DNA of 33,470 nucleotides from an uncultured Erysipelotrichaceae bacterium (GTDB lineage Bacteria; Bacillota_I; Bacilli_A; RF39; UBA660): assembly GCA_902800945.1 (NCBI GenBank), contig CADCFX010000014.1, positions 1 to 33,470 on the forward strand, written 5' to 3'. This document shows positions 8,497 to 17,525 of the stretch, in pieces. A program made the position numbers and the translations under genes. Positions within the stretch are counted from its first letter, which is position 1, and each line of letters begins with the position of its first letter. The notes under the pieces are model-generated. The model was not told the DNA's origin and ran no database searches. It worked only from the letters and a program-made list of their open reading frames with translations.

Positions 8497-8509
8497 AATT
8501 TACGCTATT
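8473..8509 (-). terminator. tyrS terminator
   Basis: Thirteen-base arms (8497-8509 and 8479-8491, one G.T pair) around a five-base loop, followed by eight T on the minus strand. The tyrS stop codon TAG lies in the first arm. Confidence 0.85.
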
Positions 8510-9746
8510 CATATATTCCTATATATTGTTTCTTCTTACCTTTTCTAATAATAATAACTTTCTTATCTATAGCAATATCCCTATTAATCACTTCATTTTC
8601 ATCTGAATGTTTTATATTATTCAAAGATATTGCATTAGCAGCTAGCAACTCTCTTGCTTCTCTTTTACTAGAACATATATTATTATCTACTAATAAATCT
8701 ATTAATTTTATATTATCTTCTAACTTAATACTTGAAACTTGTTTCATTCCCATCATTATATCATCGCTATTTAATCCCTCTAAATCTCCACCAAATAACG
8801 CTTCGCTAATCTTCACAGCTTTTTCGTACTCTTCTTCACCATGTAAACCAATTATAATATCTTTAGCCAAAGCTTTATGAGCAATTCTTAAATGAGGAGC
8901 TTCATTATGCTCTTTTTCTATCTCCATTATCTCATCAGGTGTTAAGAAAGTTAACTTCTTCAAATAATCTATTATCATAGAATCTTCTAGGTTTATTAAA
9001 TATTGATATAGTTCATAACTAGATGTTTTATTCTTATCAAGCCATAATGCATTACCTTCTGTTTTACCAAACTTTTTGCCAGTAGAATCTGTAACAAGAG
9101 GCATTACCATACCATAAGCTTCTTTACCAATTTTTTTCTTAATTAATTCGATTCCAGAAGTAATATTCCCCCATTGATCACTACCCGCTACTTGTAATAC
9201 ACAATTTCTATTTTCATATAAATATAGGAAATCTAAAGCTTGTAATATCATATAACTAAATTCAGCATAAGTAATACCAGACTCCAGTCTACTCCTAACT
9301 TTATCTTTAGCTAACATGTAACCAACATTAAAATACTTACCATAATCTCTCAAGAAATCTATTACATTAATATCTTTAGTCCAATCCCAGTTATTAACTA
9401 CTTCAAAGCCAAAAATGTCTTCTGCTTGCTTTTTTAACCCTTGAAAATTATGTTCAACCTCTTCTTTAGTAATCATAGGTCTTTCAGCATCTGGTTTAGG
9501 ATCTCCAATTAACCCAGTAGCACCACCAACCAATAAAAGTGGATGATGACCATGTTGAGCCAATCTTTTACTAATTAAGAAAGAACTATAATGTCCAATA
9601 TGCATTGAGTCAGCAGTCGGATCAGTACCAATATAAAAAGTCAATCCACCTTCGTTTAATTTATCAATTAATTCAGGTGAACTAATATCCTGAACCAAAC
9701 CTCTCCACACTAACTCTTCATAAAAAGTCATTTTTTTCTTTACCAT
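8505..9746 (-). CDS. tyrS: Tyrosyl-tRNA synthetase
   Basis: 413 residues, normal length. Class I synthetase that joins tyrosine to tRNA-Tyr in the cytoplasm. Visible: FYIGTDPTADSMHIGH with the HIGH motif at 49-52, QVAGSDQWGNI in the tyrosine/ATP pocket, KFGKTEGNA as the KMSKS-type loop, and a C-terminal S4 RNA-binding domain (about 350-410). The ATG at 9746 is preceded by AAGGA at good spacing. Expression is controlled by the T-box leader directly upstream (9763-9895) and ends at the hairpin overlapping its stop codon. Confidence 0.97.
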   Translation of the reverse strand: MVKKKMTFYEELVWRGLVQDISSPELIDKLNEGGLTFYIGTDPTADSMHIGHYSSFLISKRLAQHGHHPLLLVGGATGLIGDPKPDAERPMITKEEVEHNFQGLKKQAEDIFGFEVVNNWDWTKDINVIDFLRDYGKYFNVGYMLAKDKVRSRLESGITYAEFSYMILQALDFLYLYENRNCVLQVAGSDQWGNITSGIELIKKKIGKEAYGMVMPLVTDSTGKKFGKTEGNALWLDKNKTSSYELYQYLINLEDSMIIDYLKKLTFLTPDEIMEIEKEHNEAPHLRIAHKALAKDIIIGLHGEEEYEKAVKISEALFGGDLEGLNSDDIMMGMKQVSSIKLEDNIKLIDLLVDNNICSSKREARELLAANAISLNNIKHSDENEVINRDIAIDKKVIIIRKGKKKQYIGIYE

Positions 9747-9762
9747 TAAAATCCTTCTTTCT

Positions 9763-9895
9763 AAAAAAAAAGTTCCATAAATCTAAGGACTACTATTGTA
9801 GCGGTACCACCTTAGTTTATGAAACCCATCATACACTTATTCTCTTAACGCGAGTAACGCTTTAGCTCCAGAGTCGTAAATTCTTTCATCGCTAA
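9763..9895 (-). promoter_or_regulatory. T-box riboswitch leader of tyrS
   Basis: The minus strand holds the T-box core AAGGTGGTACCGC (about 9798-9810). Its TGGT matches the ACCA end of tRNA-Tyr. A long terminator hairpin (TTTCATAAA-CTAAGG pairing with CCTTAG-A-TTTATGGAA, 9824 to 9773) is followed by nine T (9771-9763). The 5' arm of this hairpin carries part of the T-box sequence, giving the usual terminator/antiterminator choice. Stem I can be drawn from TTAGCG (9895-9890) to CGTTAA (9850-9845), about 51 nt, which is short. A UAC (9878-9876) inside it is the likely tyrosine specifier codon. A further hairpin, TATGA/TCATA, precedes the T-box. Uncharged tRNA-Tyr would stabilise the antiterminator and switch tyrS on. 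Confidence 0.9.
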
Positions 9896-9904
9896 TTGAC
9901 TTTA

Positions 9905-9932
9905 ATTATAACATAAGTTTGTTATCTGTCAA
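9905..9932 (-). promoter_or_regulatory. Promoter of the tyrS T-box transcript
   Basis: Perfect -35 TTGACA (9927-9932), 16-base spacer, perfect -10 TATAAT (9905-9910) with extended TG. The -35 overlaps the last codons of the upstream surface protein gene, whose stop codon is at 9922-9924. Confidence 0.85.
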
Positions 9933-11940
9933 ACATTCTTCTAAAACTTTCTCCTATACCTCTAAAGAAAGCACCTATCATCGCAAAATTGAAATATATT
10001 TTATATCCCAACAACCTTAATACCAAGTATATCAATAAAGCAACAATTATTATAACAATAAGTATTACCAAAAATACATTAGCGCTCTTTTGCTTTTTAA
10101 CAGCAATTCTATACGTTTCATTCGAAACCCCATCTTGAGCTACACAATTTAAAGTAATTATACCTGGGTTAGTAAACTTTCTATTAACACTATCATTCGT
10201 ACAAGTTGTCGTCTGCATCTCAGGAACAGCATTTACAACAACTTTAGTTTCGTTCTTTTTCAAAGTAATAGAATAATTATTAACATTCTTACTAAATTTT
10301 AATTCTGGGTGATTCTGAACGCTTAAACCTGAAAGCAATGGATTACTATCTAAAGATTGTTTATCCAATAGAGTAACCAACAAAGTATACTCCTTAACAA
10401 CACTTGGACATTCCCTACTAGTAACTTTAATAACAATCGTTCTCTCCGTATTCTCCTTCAAAGCAAAATCCTGTAGTTCCGCAACATCTCCTTCGACTTC
10501 TGTTGCGAATTCTACTTTAAATCCTGTTTTGGCATTATAAGGGATTTCTATCCCAGTATAAGTTAGTTGATCAGGATTAAAATCAATTGCTGGCATATTA
10601 ATAGTTTTATCTTTTGTAGTCAAATATAATTTCTTTAACCTAGCTTTTGTAGCGGCTTCTAAAGTACATTGATCTACACCTTTCCTAGTAACAACCACAG
10701 TATAGATATTAGCATCTCCACTCTCACTCATTGTTTTAATCTGAATAGGATTAGCTCCTTCAACAAGTTCAACATCTCTTGGTCCAAACCCTTCAACGAA
10801 TTGAGCTTTTCCATCATTTAAAGTTGCCGCAACATTAATAGTAGTTACACTGTTCTCTACTTCAACATTATATGTATTAACAGCTGGATCAAAAGCCGGA
10901 GTCAATTCTCCATTATTAAGAACTAAAGAACTAAGTGAATTATCTTTACTCTTATTTTGTTCCCTAGTTACAGTAACATAATACTCTACTGCCGCAGCAT
11001 TATTTGCAATCTTAATAACAAAGGTTTGACTACCATAAGATAGATTTTTAGTACCAGTACCAGTAATAGTACCAGCCGCATTTCCTTTAGAACCTACAGC
11101 ATTAATCGTTATCTTATCAACATTACCATTTACAACCACATTATAATTAGTATTTTTAGTAGTGAAAGAAGGACTTAATTCCCCAGCACTAACAGATAAA
11201 CCTATTAAATAAGGAGTAGTAGCACAAGAATTAGTACATGCACAACCAGAACAAGATGATTTACAGCCAGGCCCATTTGGATTAGTAGTACAATTATCTG
11301 CTGGAGCAGGAGTTGCATTCTTTGAAACACAACTATAAGCAAATGTTACCTTACAATATCTCTTGCTTAATGTTTGTCCGCCAACTACTAAAGACAAATT
11401 ACTACAATTATTTGAACTAACTTTTAAAGATTCAAGTTTATACCCATCTGCTGGAGTAACCAATGTGCCAGACTTTTCAGGTACAACACTCTTACCACCA
11501 GTATATACATAACATCTTTCAATTGTTCCACTTCCAGAACAGTTTTTAACACTTTGATTAGTACAAGAAGAACTTACTCTAACACCACTAGAATACATAA
11601 CGGCATTTACATTACCAGTAGATACGCCAGTTCCTGCTACCCAAAAGTAATAAACACCATTCTTTACGGCAGCATAATAAGTATTTGAATTAGTACTTGT
11701 ATATGTCGCAGCATTTAAATTTGGCGATGTACCATAATAGTAGCCAGCAACACTTCCGGTCGATTTCACTGTTACTAAATCATTATTAGCCGTAATAGAA
11801 GTAATCCTAGGCTGACTAACATTTGCTAATCTTTGAATCATATATCCATTATCTACAACATCTACTTTAGCAAATGCTATAGTATAAATACAAAAACTAA
11901 GTATCAAAAATAATATGTAATTACTAAAATTCTTTCTCAT
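9922..11940 (-). CDS. Secreted membrane-anchored protein with cadherin-like beta-sandwich domains
   Basis: 672 residues. Signal peptide 1-24; an N-terminal beta domain (about 44-124); a Cys-containing part with a tight cluster at 217-239 (C217, C226, C230, C233, C235, C239); then four repeats of the cadherin-like beta-sandwich type (Pfam Cadherin-like, PF12733) at about 245-326, 336-419, 430-524 and 536-615. Each has the pattern L-x-x-L...F...YxVxV...YxVxVxR. A membrane helix (622-645) and a short amphipathic basic tail end the protein. It is a surface protein of unknown function. The same domain type occurs in the glucosaminidase and cohesin-like proteins further along. ATG start with AAGGA. 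No terminator separates it from the tyrS T-box, so the T-box terminator is the first one its transcript meets. Confidence 0.85.
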   Translation of the reverse strand: MRKNFSNYILFLILSFCIYTIAFAKVDVVDNGYMIQRLANVSQPRITSITANNDLVTVKSTGSVAGYYYGTSPNLNAATYTSTNSNTYYAAVKNGVYYFWVAGTGVSTGNVNAVMYSSGVRVSSSCTNQSVKNCSGSGTIERCYVYTGGKSVVPEKSGTLVTPADGYKLESLKVSSNNCSNLSLVVGGQTLSKRYCKVTFAYSCVSKNATPAPADNCTTNPNGPGCKSSCSGCACTNSCATTPYLIGLSVSAGELSPSFTTKNTNYNVVVNGNVDKITINAVGSKGNAAGTITGTGTKNLSYGSQTFVIKIANNAAAVEYYVTVTREQNKSKDNSLSSLVLNNGELTPAFDPAVNTYNVEVENSVTTINVAATLNDGKAQFVEGFGPRDVELVEGANPIQIKTMSESGDANIYTVVVTRKGVDQCTLEAATKARLKKLYLTTKDKTINMPAIDFNPDQLTYTGIEIPYNAKTGFKVEFATEVEGDVAELQDFALKENTERTIVIKVTSRECPSVVKEYTLLVTLLDKQSLDSNPLLSGLSVQNHPELKFSKNVNNYSITLKKNETKVVVNAVPEMQTTTCTNDSVNRKFTNPGIITLNCVAQDGVSNETYRIAVKKQKSANVFLVILIVIIIVALLIYLVLRLLGYKIYFNFAMIGAFFRGIGESFRRMFDR

Positions 11941-11997
11941 ATATACCGTTCCTTACTATGATAATAATATCATTATAGCTATATTTTATCAATAATA

Positions 11998-12026
11998 ATT
12001 ATAACCTTTTTTTACTTCTACCACAA
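11998..12026 (-). promoter_or_regulatory. Likely promoter of the cadherin-like surface protein gene
   Basis: TTGTGG (12021-12026), 17 bases, TATAAT (11998-12003). A second TATAAT lies at 11972-11977. Just upstream, after the nifJ stop, AAAAGACTTTT followed by T-rich sequence may be a weak terminator. Confidence 0.45.
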
Positions 12027-12064
12027 TAATTTTCTACAAGAAAAAAGAGAAAAAAGTCTTTTTA

Positions 12065-15000
12065 TTATTTACTACTTAATTCTCTATAATACTCATATCT
12101 TTTTTTAGCCTCTTCTTTATTTAATTCTAATAATTCTTTAGCTAAATCCTTATTCTTCTTAAATAAAGAACTATATCTTACTTCATTTTTTAACAATTCT
12201 TCAAACTTGTCAAAATCAGGTTCTCTACTATCAAGATATAACTTATCTTCCAAAGGATTATATCTCATTAAACTAATATAACCAGCATCAACAACTAACT
12301 TTTCTTCACTAATAGAATTACTCATACCATCTTTAATACCATGCTCTATACAAGGTGAATATGCAATTACAATTGCTGGGCCATCATGTTCATCAGCTTC
12401 TTTAAAAGCCTTAATGGCCTGAATATAATTAGCCCCCAATGATATGTTGGCAACATAACAATTTGGATAACTCATTGCAATTCTAAATAAGTCTTTCTTT
12501 GCAGTATCTTTACCGCCAGAAGCAAACTGAGCAACCTGTCCAATTCTAGAAGATTTACTAGCTTGTCCCCCAGTATTAGAATAAACCTCTGTATCAAGAA
12601 CCAATATTTTTATATTCTTATTACTTGATAAAACATGATCTATACCACCAAAACCAATATCATAAGCCCAACCATCTCCACCTATACACCAAACACTACG
12701 AGCTGGAACATAGTTAATCAAAGTTTTTAAATCATTTGGTATTTCCATATCAATCAGTTTACTAGCTATATCATAAGTAATATTGAAATCATCCTTATTA
12801 TCTAACCATTTATTAAATAATACTTTTTCTTCTTCTTTAACACTATCAATAGAATGCTTCATTATTTCTTCAATTCTATTTCTATTCTTCTCATAACTCA
12901 ATAACATTCCATATCCAAATTCTGCATTATCCTCAAACAAACTATTAGCCCAAGGAATAGAATAAGGAGTTGAAGGAGTACTTCCCCCATATATAGATGA
13001 ACAACCAGTAGCATTAGCTATAACTAATTTATTTCCTAACAACTGTGTTAATAGCTTAATATAAGGCGTTTCTCCACATCCCGCACAAGCTCCACTAAAT
13101 TCAAAACATGGTTTGTTAAACTCCAAACCTTTTGGTGTAGTAATAGGAAATAATCCTTCAGGATTTTTATAACTATCAAAATACTTATTTACTCTTTCTT
13201 GTTTACTATCATCTATACCACCAAAAGTTAAAGCTTTATTACCATTCTTACCTAAACAAGCATTAATACATAATCCACAACTAGTACAATCATAATCTGA
13301 AATCATCAGTTCATAATTATAATCTTTATTACCTATCATAGGTGCCCCCATTCCCTTTTCTTTATGAGCAAAAGGTCTTATTACACCATGAGGACATACC
13401 ATAGCACAATGATTACATTGTAAACAATTCTCACTATTCCATTTAGGTACCAAATTACTAACTTTTCTTTTTTCTTCTTTGGTTAAAGCACCAGGATATG
13501 TTCCATCTCTATAAGGTATTAATTCTGATACTTTTAACTTATCCCCTTCTCTTCTCCTAATTTTTTCAAAAATGTCCAAAGATTCCTTCTCTTCGTCTTC
13601 TATTTTAAAATCACTTACAACCTCATTAAGTCTATCCAAAGTCATATTTAAAGCCTCTATATTAGCTTTAACAATATTTTCTCCTTTATTAGCAAACTGC
13701 TTCTCAATTGAACTAACTATAGTTTCTTTAGCATTTTTAACACCTAATAAAGTAAGAATAACCAATTCCATTATCTTACTAATTTTACCCTTAATATTAC
13801 ACTTTAATGCAATATCATAAGCATCAATCGTATATAATTTTAATCCTTTATCTTTAATAATTCTTTTTACATTATTAGGTAAATAACTATCCAAATCTTC
13901 TCTATCAGTATTTATTAATAAATAAGCGTTATCTTTAATACCATCCAACATATTTAATTTAAATAAATACTCATCTTTAGTTATAACTATCATATCTGGA
14001 TTAGTAACATAATAAGGCGCATTTATCTTCTTATCACCTATTCTCAAATGAGCAATAGTTACTCCACCACTCTTTTTACTATCATATTCATTATAACTTT
14101 GAACATACTTATTATTATCATTACCTATTATTTTTAATATATCTTTAGAAGCTGATACCATTCCATCACTTCCAAAACCATATATCTTTAATTCTTTACA
14201 TCCTAAATCTATTTTATAATCACTAATAGGTAAACTTAAATTAGTTACATCGTCATCTATTCCTATAGTAAAACTATTCTTTAATTCCCCTTCTAGCATT
14301 TTATAAACACTATATATTTGCGCAGGATCAGTATTCTTAGAAGCCAATCCATATCTTCCACCAACAATTTCTATTTCTTTATCTTTTAAAGTACTAACAA
14401 CATCTAAATATAAAGGTTCTCCTATACTTCCAGGTTCCTTTGTTCTATCTAACACTGCTATTCTTCTTACACTACTAGGCAAAACTTCTTCTAAATATTT
14501 CTTACTAAAAGGTCTATATAAATGAACTTCAATTAAACCTACCTTTTCTCCGTTACTATTTAAATCATCTACTACTAGCTTAATAGTATCACAAACACTT
14601 CCCATAGCAATTATAATCCTAGTAGCTTTCTCATCCCCATAATAATTAAAAGGTTTATATTGCGTATTTAAGAAATAATTAATCTTTTTCATATTAGAAT
14701 TAACTATGTCTGGCATTTGATCATATAATTCATTTCTGGCTTCTACTGATTGAAAATAAATATCTTCATTTTGAGCCATTCCTTTTTGAATACGACTATT
14801 CACATTAACCATTCTTTTTTTAAATTCTTCTATCTTATTAAAATCTATTAAAGATATCATATCCAAGTCATCAGCTAAATTAACAGTATTATTCTCATGA
14901 CTAGTTCTAAAACCATCAAAGAAATGTAGAAATGGCAAACTACCATCTATGGCGCTTAAATGAGCTACTGAAGCCATATGATTAGCTTGTTCAACATTGG

Positions 15001-15421
15001 TTGAAGCAAGCATACAAAAACCAGTACTACGAGTAGCATAAATGTCAGAATGATCCCCAAATATGGACAAAGCATGAGTAGCGACAGTTCTTGCCGCAAC
15101 ATGTATTACCCCCGGCAAACATTCTCCAGCCATTTTATACATATTAGGAATCATTAAAAGCAAGCCTTGAGAAGCTGTAAATGTTGTTGCTAAACTACCA
15201 GTTATTAAAGCACCATGCATTGCCCCTGCTGCCCCAGCCTCACTTTGCATTTCCACAACTTTTACCTTATCATTAAATAGATTTTTTTTATTACTGCCAG
15301 ATAGTTCATCTACTTCTTTAGCCATAGGGCTACTAGGCGTAATAGGATAAATAGCAGCAATTTCCGAAAACAAATATGCAGCTTCAGCACACGCTTTATT
15401 TCCATCAACAACCTTTTTCAT
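12065..15421 (-). CDS. nifJ: Pyruvate:ferredoxin (flavodoxin) oxidoreductase
   Basis: 1118 residues in one chain, slightly shorter than the usual 1170 or so. It converts pyruvate and CoA to acetyl-CoA and CO2 and reduces ferredoxin, in the cytoplasm of anaerobes. Visible: the N-terminal pyruvate/TPP domain starting YPITPSSPMAKEVDEL; the ferredoxin-like insert with two 4Fe-4S sites (C666, C669, C672, C676 and C712, C715, C718, C722); CAGCGETPY near 775 for the proximal cluster; and GGDGWAYDIGFGGIDH near 915 for TPP/Mg binding, followed by the YSNTGGQASKSS motif. The start has an excellent AGGAGG site and lies 8 bases after the previous stop, so it is the last gene of the 22515-12065 unit although its function is unrelated to the wall genes before it. 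Confidence 0.97.
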   Translation of the reverse strand: MKKVVDGNKACAEAAYLFSEIAAIYPITPSSPMAKEVDELSGSNKKNLFNDKVKVVEMQSEAGAAGAMHGALITGSLATTFTASQGLLLMIPNMYKMAGECLPGVIHVAARTVATHALSIFGDHSDIYATRSTGFCMLASTNVEQANHMASVAHLSAIDGSLPFLHFFDGFRTSHENNTVNLADDLDMISLIDFNKIEEFKKRMVNVNSRIQKGMAQNEDIYFQSVEARNELYDQMPDIVNSNMKKINYFLNTQYKPFNYYGDEKATRIIIAMGSVCDTIKLVVDDLNSNGEKVGLIEVHLYRPFSKKYLEEVLPSSVRRIAVLDRTKEPGSIGEPLYLDVVSTLKDKEIEIVGGRYGLASKNTDPAQIYSVYKMLEGELKNSFTIGIDDDVTNLSLPISDYKIDLGCKELKIYGFGSDGMVSASKDILKIIGNDNNKYVQSYNEYDSKKSGGVTIAHLRIGDKKINAPYYVTNPDMIVITKDEYLFKLNMLDGIKDNAYLLINTDREDLDSYLPNNVKRIIKDKGLKLYTIDAYDIALKCNIKGKISKIMELVILTLLGVKNAKETIVSSIEKQFANKGENIVKANIEALNMTLDRLNEVVSDFKIEDEEKESLDIFEKIRRREGDKLKVSELIPYRDGTYPGALTKEEKRKVSNLVPKWNSENCLQCNHCAMVCPHGVIRPFAHKEKGMGAPMIGNKDYNYELMISDYDCTSCGLCINACLGKNGNKALTFGGIDDSKQERVNKYFDSYKNPEGLFPITTPKGLEFNKPCFEFSGACAGCGETPYIKLLTQLLGNKLVIANATGCSSIYGGSTPSTPYSIPWANSLFEDNAEFGYGMLLSYEKNRNRIEEIMKHSIDSVKEEEKVLFNKWLDNKDDFNITYDIASKLIDMEIPNDLKTLINYVPARSVWCIGGDGWAYDIGFGGIDHVLSSNKNIKILVLDTEVYSNTGGQASKSSRIGQVAQFASGGKDTAKKDLFRIAMSYPNCYVANISLGANYIQAIKAFKEADEHDGPAIVIAYSPCIEHGIKDGMSNSISEEKLVVDAGYISLMRYNPLEDKLYLDSREPDFDKFEELLKNEVRYSSLFKKNKDLAKELLELNKEEAKKRYEYYRELSSK

Positions 15422-15429
15422 AATACCTC

Positions 15430-16449
15430 CTAAAAATGATGTGTAATCTCTTTAGTCCTATCAAACGGATTATCACTACGATATTCTTCATAAAAATTCA
15501 CAATATTCTCAACCCAACATTCATTACCATTATTTACTCCTTCCTCTACAGGACAATGAATAGTTCCCATTTGAGCAATTATTTCAGGAGTAACCTCATC
15601 TCTTGAACAACCTATTTCAGGATAATAATGCCAAGCAATTTCCGCACATAATTCTATCATTCCTTGATCCAAATTAGCAAACTTCCAGAACCCGTCATCA
15701 GAATCTTTATCTATAAGACCCGCTGGATTATTATGAGTTCTTAACAAGTCACTATCAAACCCAGTTTCTTGTCTAAAAATCGCTAAAACCAAACAAGGGT
15801 CTATATGAAATATATTGGAATACTTCTCTATTAGTTGAAAATAGTCATCTTTTGTTTCATACCCAGTATCAACATATAACTTATCAATATCCAAGCCATA
15901 ATCCTCAAAGCCATCAGGAATTTGTTTTATATTTCTCACAGCAAGAAGAAGCAATTCCTCTAAAGATTCAGCTTCAACATCACGCTGCTTACACACAATG
16001 CCAGGAATTCTAAGTTCATAAAAATCAGCACTGGTAAAATTATCAGTCATATGAGCCAAAACTTGATACACTTCATGAGGATTGACTCCATATATTAAGG
16101 AGTATTCTGTAATCAAATTAAGAATATTCCTTATCTCATCCGCCCCTTCCAATACATTGTCATCATCATAAAGAGACAACGTATTCGCTTGACCCGACAT
16201 ATCTTCTAAAGATTTCATATACGCATAATCATTTTTATCTACTCTGTTTAACACCCCAAGAAGTCCTTGTCTTAGTATAACTGTCCCAATTATAATAATA
16301 GTAATTTGTGGCGAATGCTTTTTAAACCATCTCTTTATTCGTCTTCCAACGCGTTTCTTTCTTTTTAACCCAGTCTTCTTTTTAGGCCTATTATATACAG
16401 TAAGTTGACCACTAGTATAAGATTCCCTATTATCTCTATTTTGTTCCAT
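15430..16449 (-). CDS. Membrane-anchored glucosaminidase-like peptidoglycan hydrolase
   Basis: 339 residues from ATG 16449; the in-frame GTG codons upstream are part of the AGGTGGTG ribosome binding site. A basic cytoplasmic stretch (about 21-46) precedes one helix (49-66); the rest is outside. The C-terminal part (about 205-335) resembles the lysozyme-like glucosaminidase fold: VLAIFRQETGFDSDLL with probable catalytic E228, then HNNPAGL, the family's NN-x-G signature. Enzymes of this type cut the glycan strands of peptidoglycan. The middle region (100-200) is helical and unassigned. It sits between an HAD-GtrA gene and nifJ in the wall-gene unit, consistent with envelope remodelling. Confidence 0.7.
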   Translation of the reverse strand: MEQNRDNRESYTSGQLTVYNRPKKKTGLKRKKRVGRRIKRWFKKHSPQITIIIIGTVILRQGLLGVLNRVDKNDYAYMKSLEDMSGQANTLSLYDDDNVLEGADEIRNILNLITEYSLIYGVNPHEVYQVLAHMTDNFTSADFYELRIPGIVCKQRDVEAESLEELLLLAVRNIKQIPDGFEDYGLDIDKLYVDTGYETKDDYFQLIEKYSNIFHIDPCLVLAIFRQETGFDSDLLRTHNNPAGLIDKDSDDGFWKFANLDQGMIELCAEIAWHYYPEIGCSRDEVTPEIIAQMGTIHCPVEEGVNNGNECWVENIVNFYEEYRSDNPFDRTKEITHHF

Positions 16450-16465
16450 ATAATACACCACCTAA

Positions 16466-17491
16466 TTACTTCTTTTTAAAAACAAACAACTTACTCAAAA
16501 TATAATTGAATATTATTATCAATATCTGACATACTAAAGTCCAAGTTATTACCCATAATTTAGTATTCAATTTAAAATGAGTAACAAATAACCACATTAT
16601 AAACATTTCCATCAATAATGTTAAAATTCTACTACCAACAAAACTAATAAACTCTTTAAATATTTGTTTGCTCTTGCTTTTAAACACATAAAATCTATTA
16701 GTAACATAAGCAAATAGAACAGCACATATCCAAGATATAATAATTGCCAATTGTAATTCCAACTTCTTCTTAGCATCCAATATAGTAAACAGTAAGCCCC
16801 ATTTAACAACAACTGAAACAACAGTAGTTAAAAAGCCTACTACCATATATGACCAAAATTCTTCATTCTTATGATATATACCCCATCCCCAACGCCAAAA
16901 TCTTACTAATGGATTAGGTTTATAATCATAATAATTATATATTTTATTCTTTTTTACTAAAAATCCCTCTCTAGCTTCTTCAATCAATGGTAAGTCATTA
17001 ATTGAATCAGTATACATCTTATCAACTATTCCTTTTGGATATTCAGAATAAAACAATCTTACTTTTTCCGCCTTATGACAGTTTTTACCAATTACTTCTC
17101 CAGTATTTAAGTCCATCTCTGTTGCAATAAGACCATGTACCTTATAAGCCTTTTGAATGTAAGAAAGCCAAAAAGTACACGAAGCAGAAATAATAACGTC
17201 CCTACTATGAGTTTTTTTATTTACCCAAAAATCTTTCAACTTTTTTTCATGCTTTTCCCAAAATTCATTAACAAAAGAATCTATATCATCAATTCTCTTT
17301 ACAAAAGAAAACACTACTTTTTTAAAGTCTTCTATTTTTATAATTTTTAATAATTTTAATATAGCAAACCAAATTATTTTAGGAAAACTAAGTATTATAC
17401 TTGGATATTTTTTTACAGCAAACAAAAAAATATCAATACCTGAGTCTCCATCATATATTGTGCCATCAAAATCATACACATCATATTTCAT
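16466..17491 (-). CDS. HAD-family phosphatase fused to a GtrA-like membrane domain
   Basis: 341 residues from ATG 17491 (upstream TTG/GTG codons are in the GGTGG binding site). Residues 1-200 are a SerB/HAD-IB-like phosphatase with all four motifs: DFDGT (D7, D9), SASCTFW (S102/S104), K143 and DSINDLP (D162, D166). Residues 213-341 carry four helices of the GtrA family, with TNRFYVFKS and NYILSKLFVFKK repeats typical of it. GtrA-like proteins act with polyprenyl-phosphate sugars in wall glycosylation. The fusion suggests dephosphorylation of a lipid-linked or related substrate at the membrane during polymer synthesis; the substrate is not readable from sequence. It follows tagO in the same unit. 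Confidence 0.85.
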   Translation of the reverse strand: MKYDVYDFDGTIYDGDSGIDIFLFAVKKYPSIILSFPKIIWFAILKLLKIIKIEDFKKVVFSFVKRIDDIDSFVNEFWEKHEKKLKDFWVNKKTHSRDVIISASCTFWLSYIQKAYKVHGLIATEMDLNTGEVIGKNCHKAEKVRLFYSEYPKGIVDKMYTDSINDLPLIEEAREGFLVKKNKIYNYYDYKPNPLVRFWRWGWGIYHKNEEFWSYMVVGFLTTVVSVVVKWGLLFTILDAKKKLELQLAIIISWICAVLFAYVTNRFYVFKSKSKQIFKEFISFVGSRILTLLMEMFIMWLFVTHFKLNTKLWVITWTLVCQILIIIFNYILSKLFVFKKK

Positions 17492-17525
17492 GAATACCAC
17501 CAACTTGTATTGATATTATCATATT

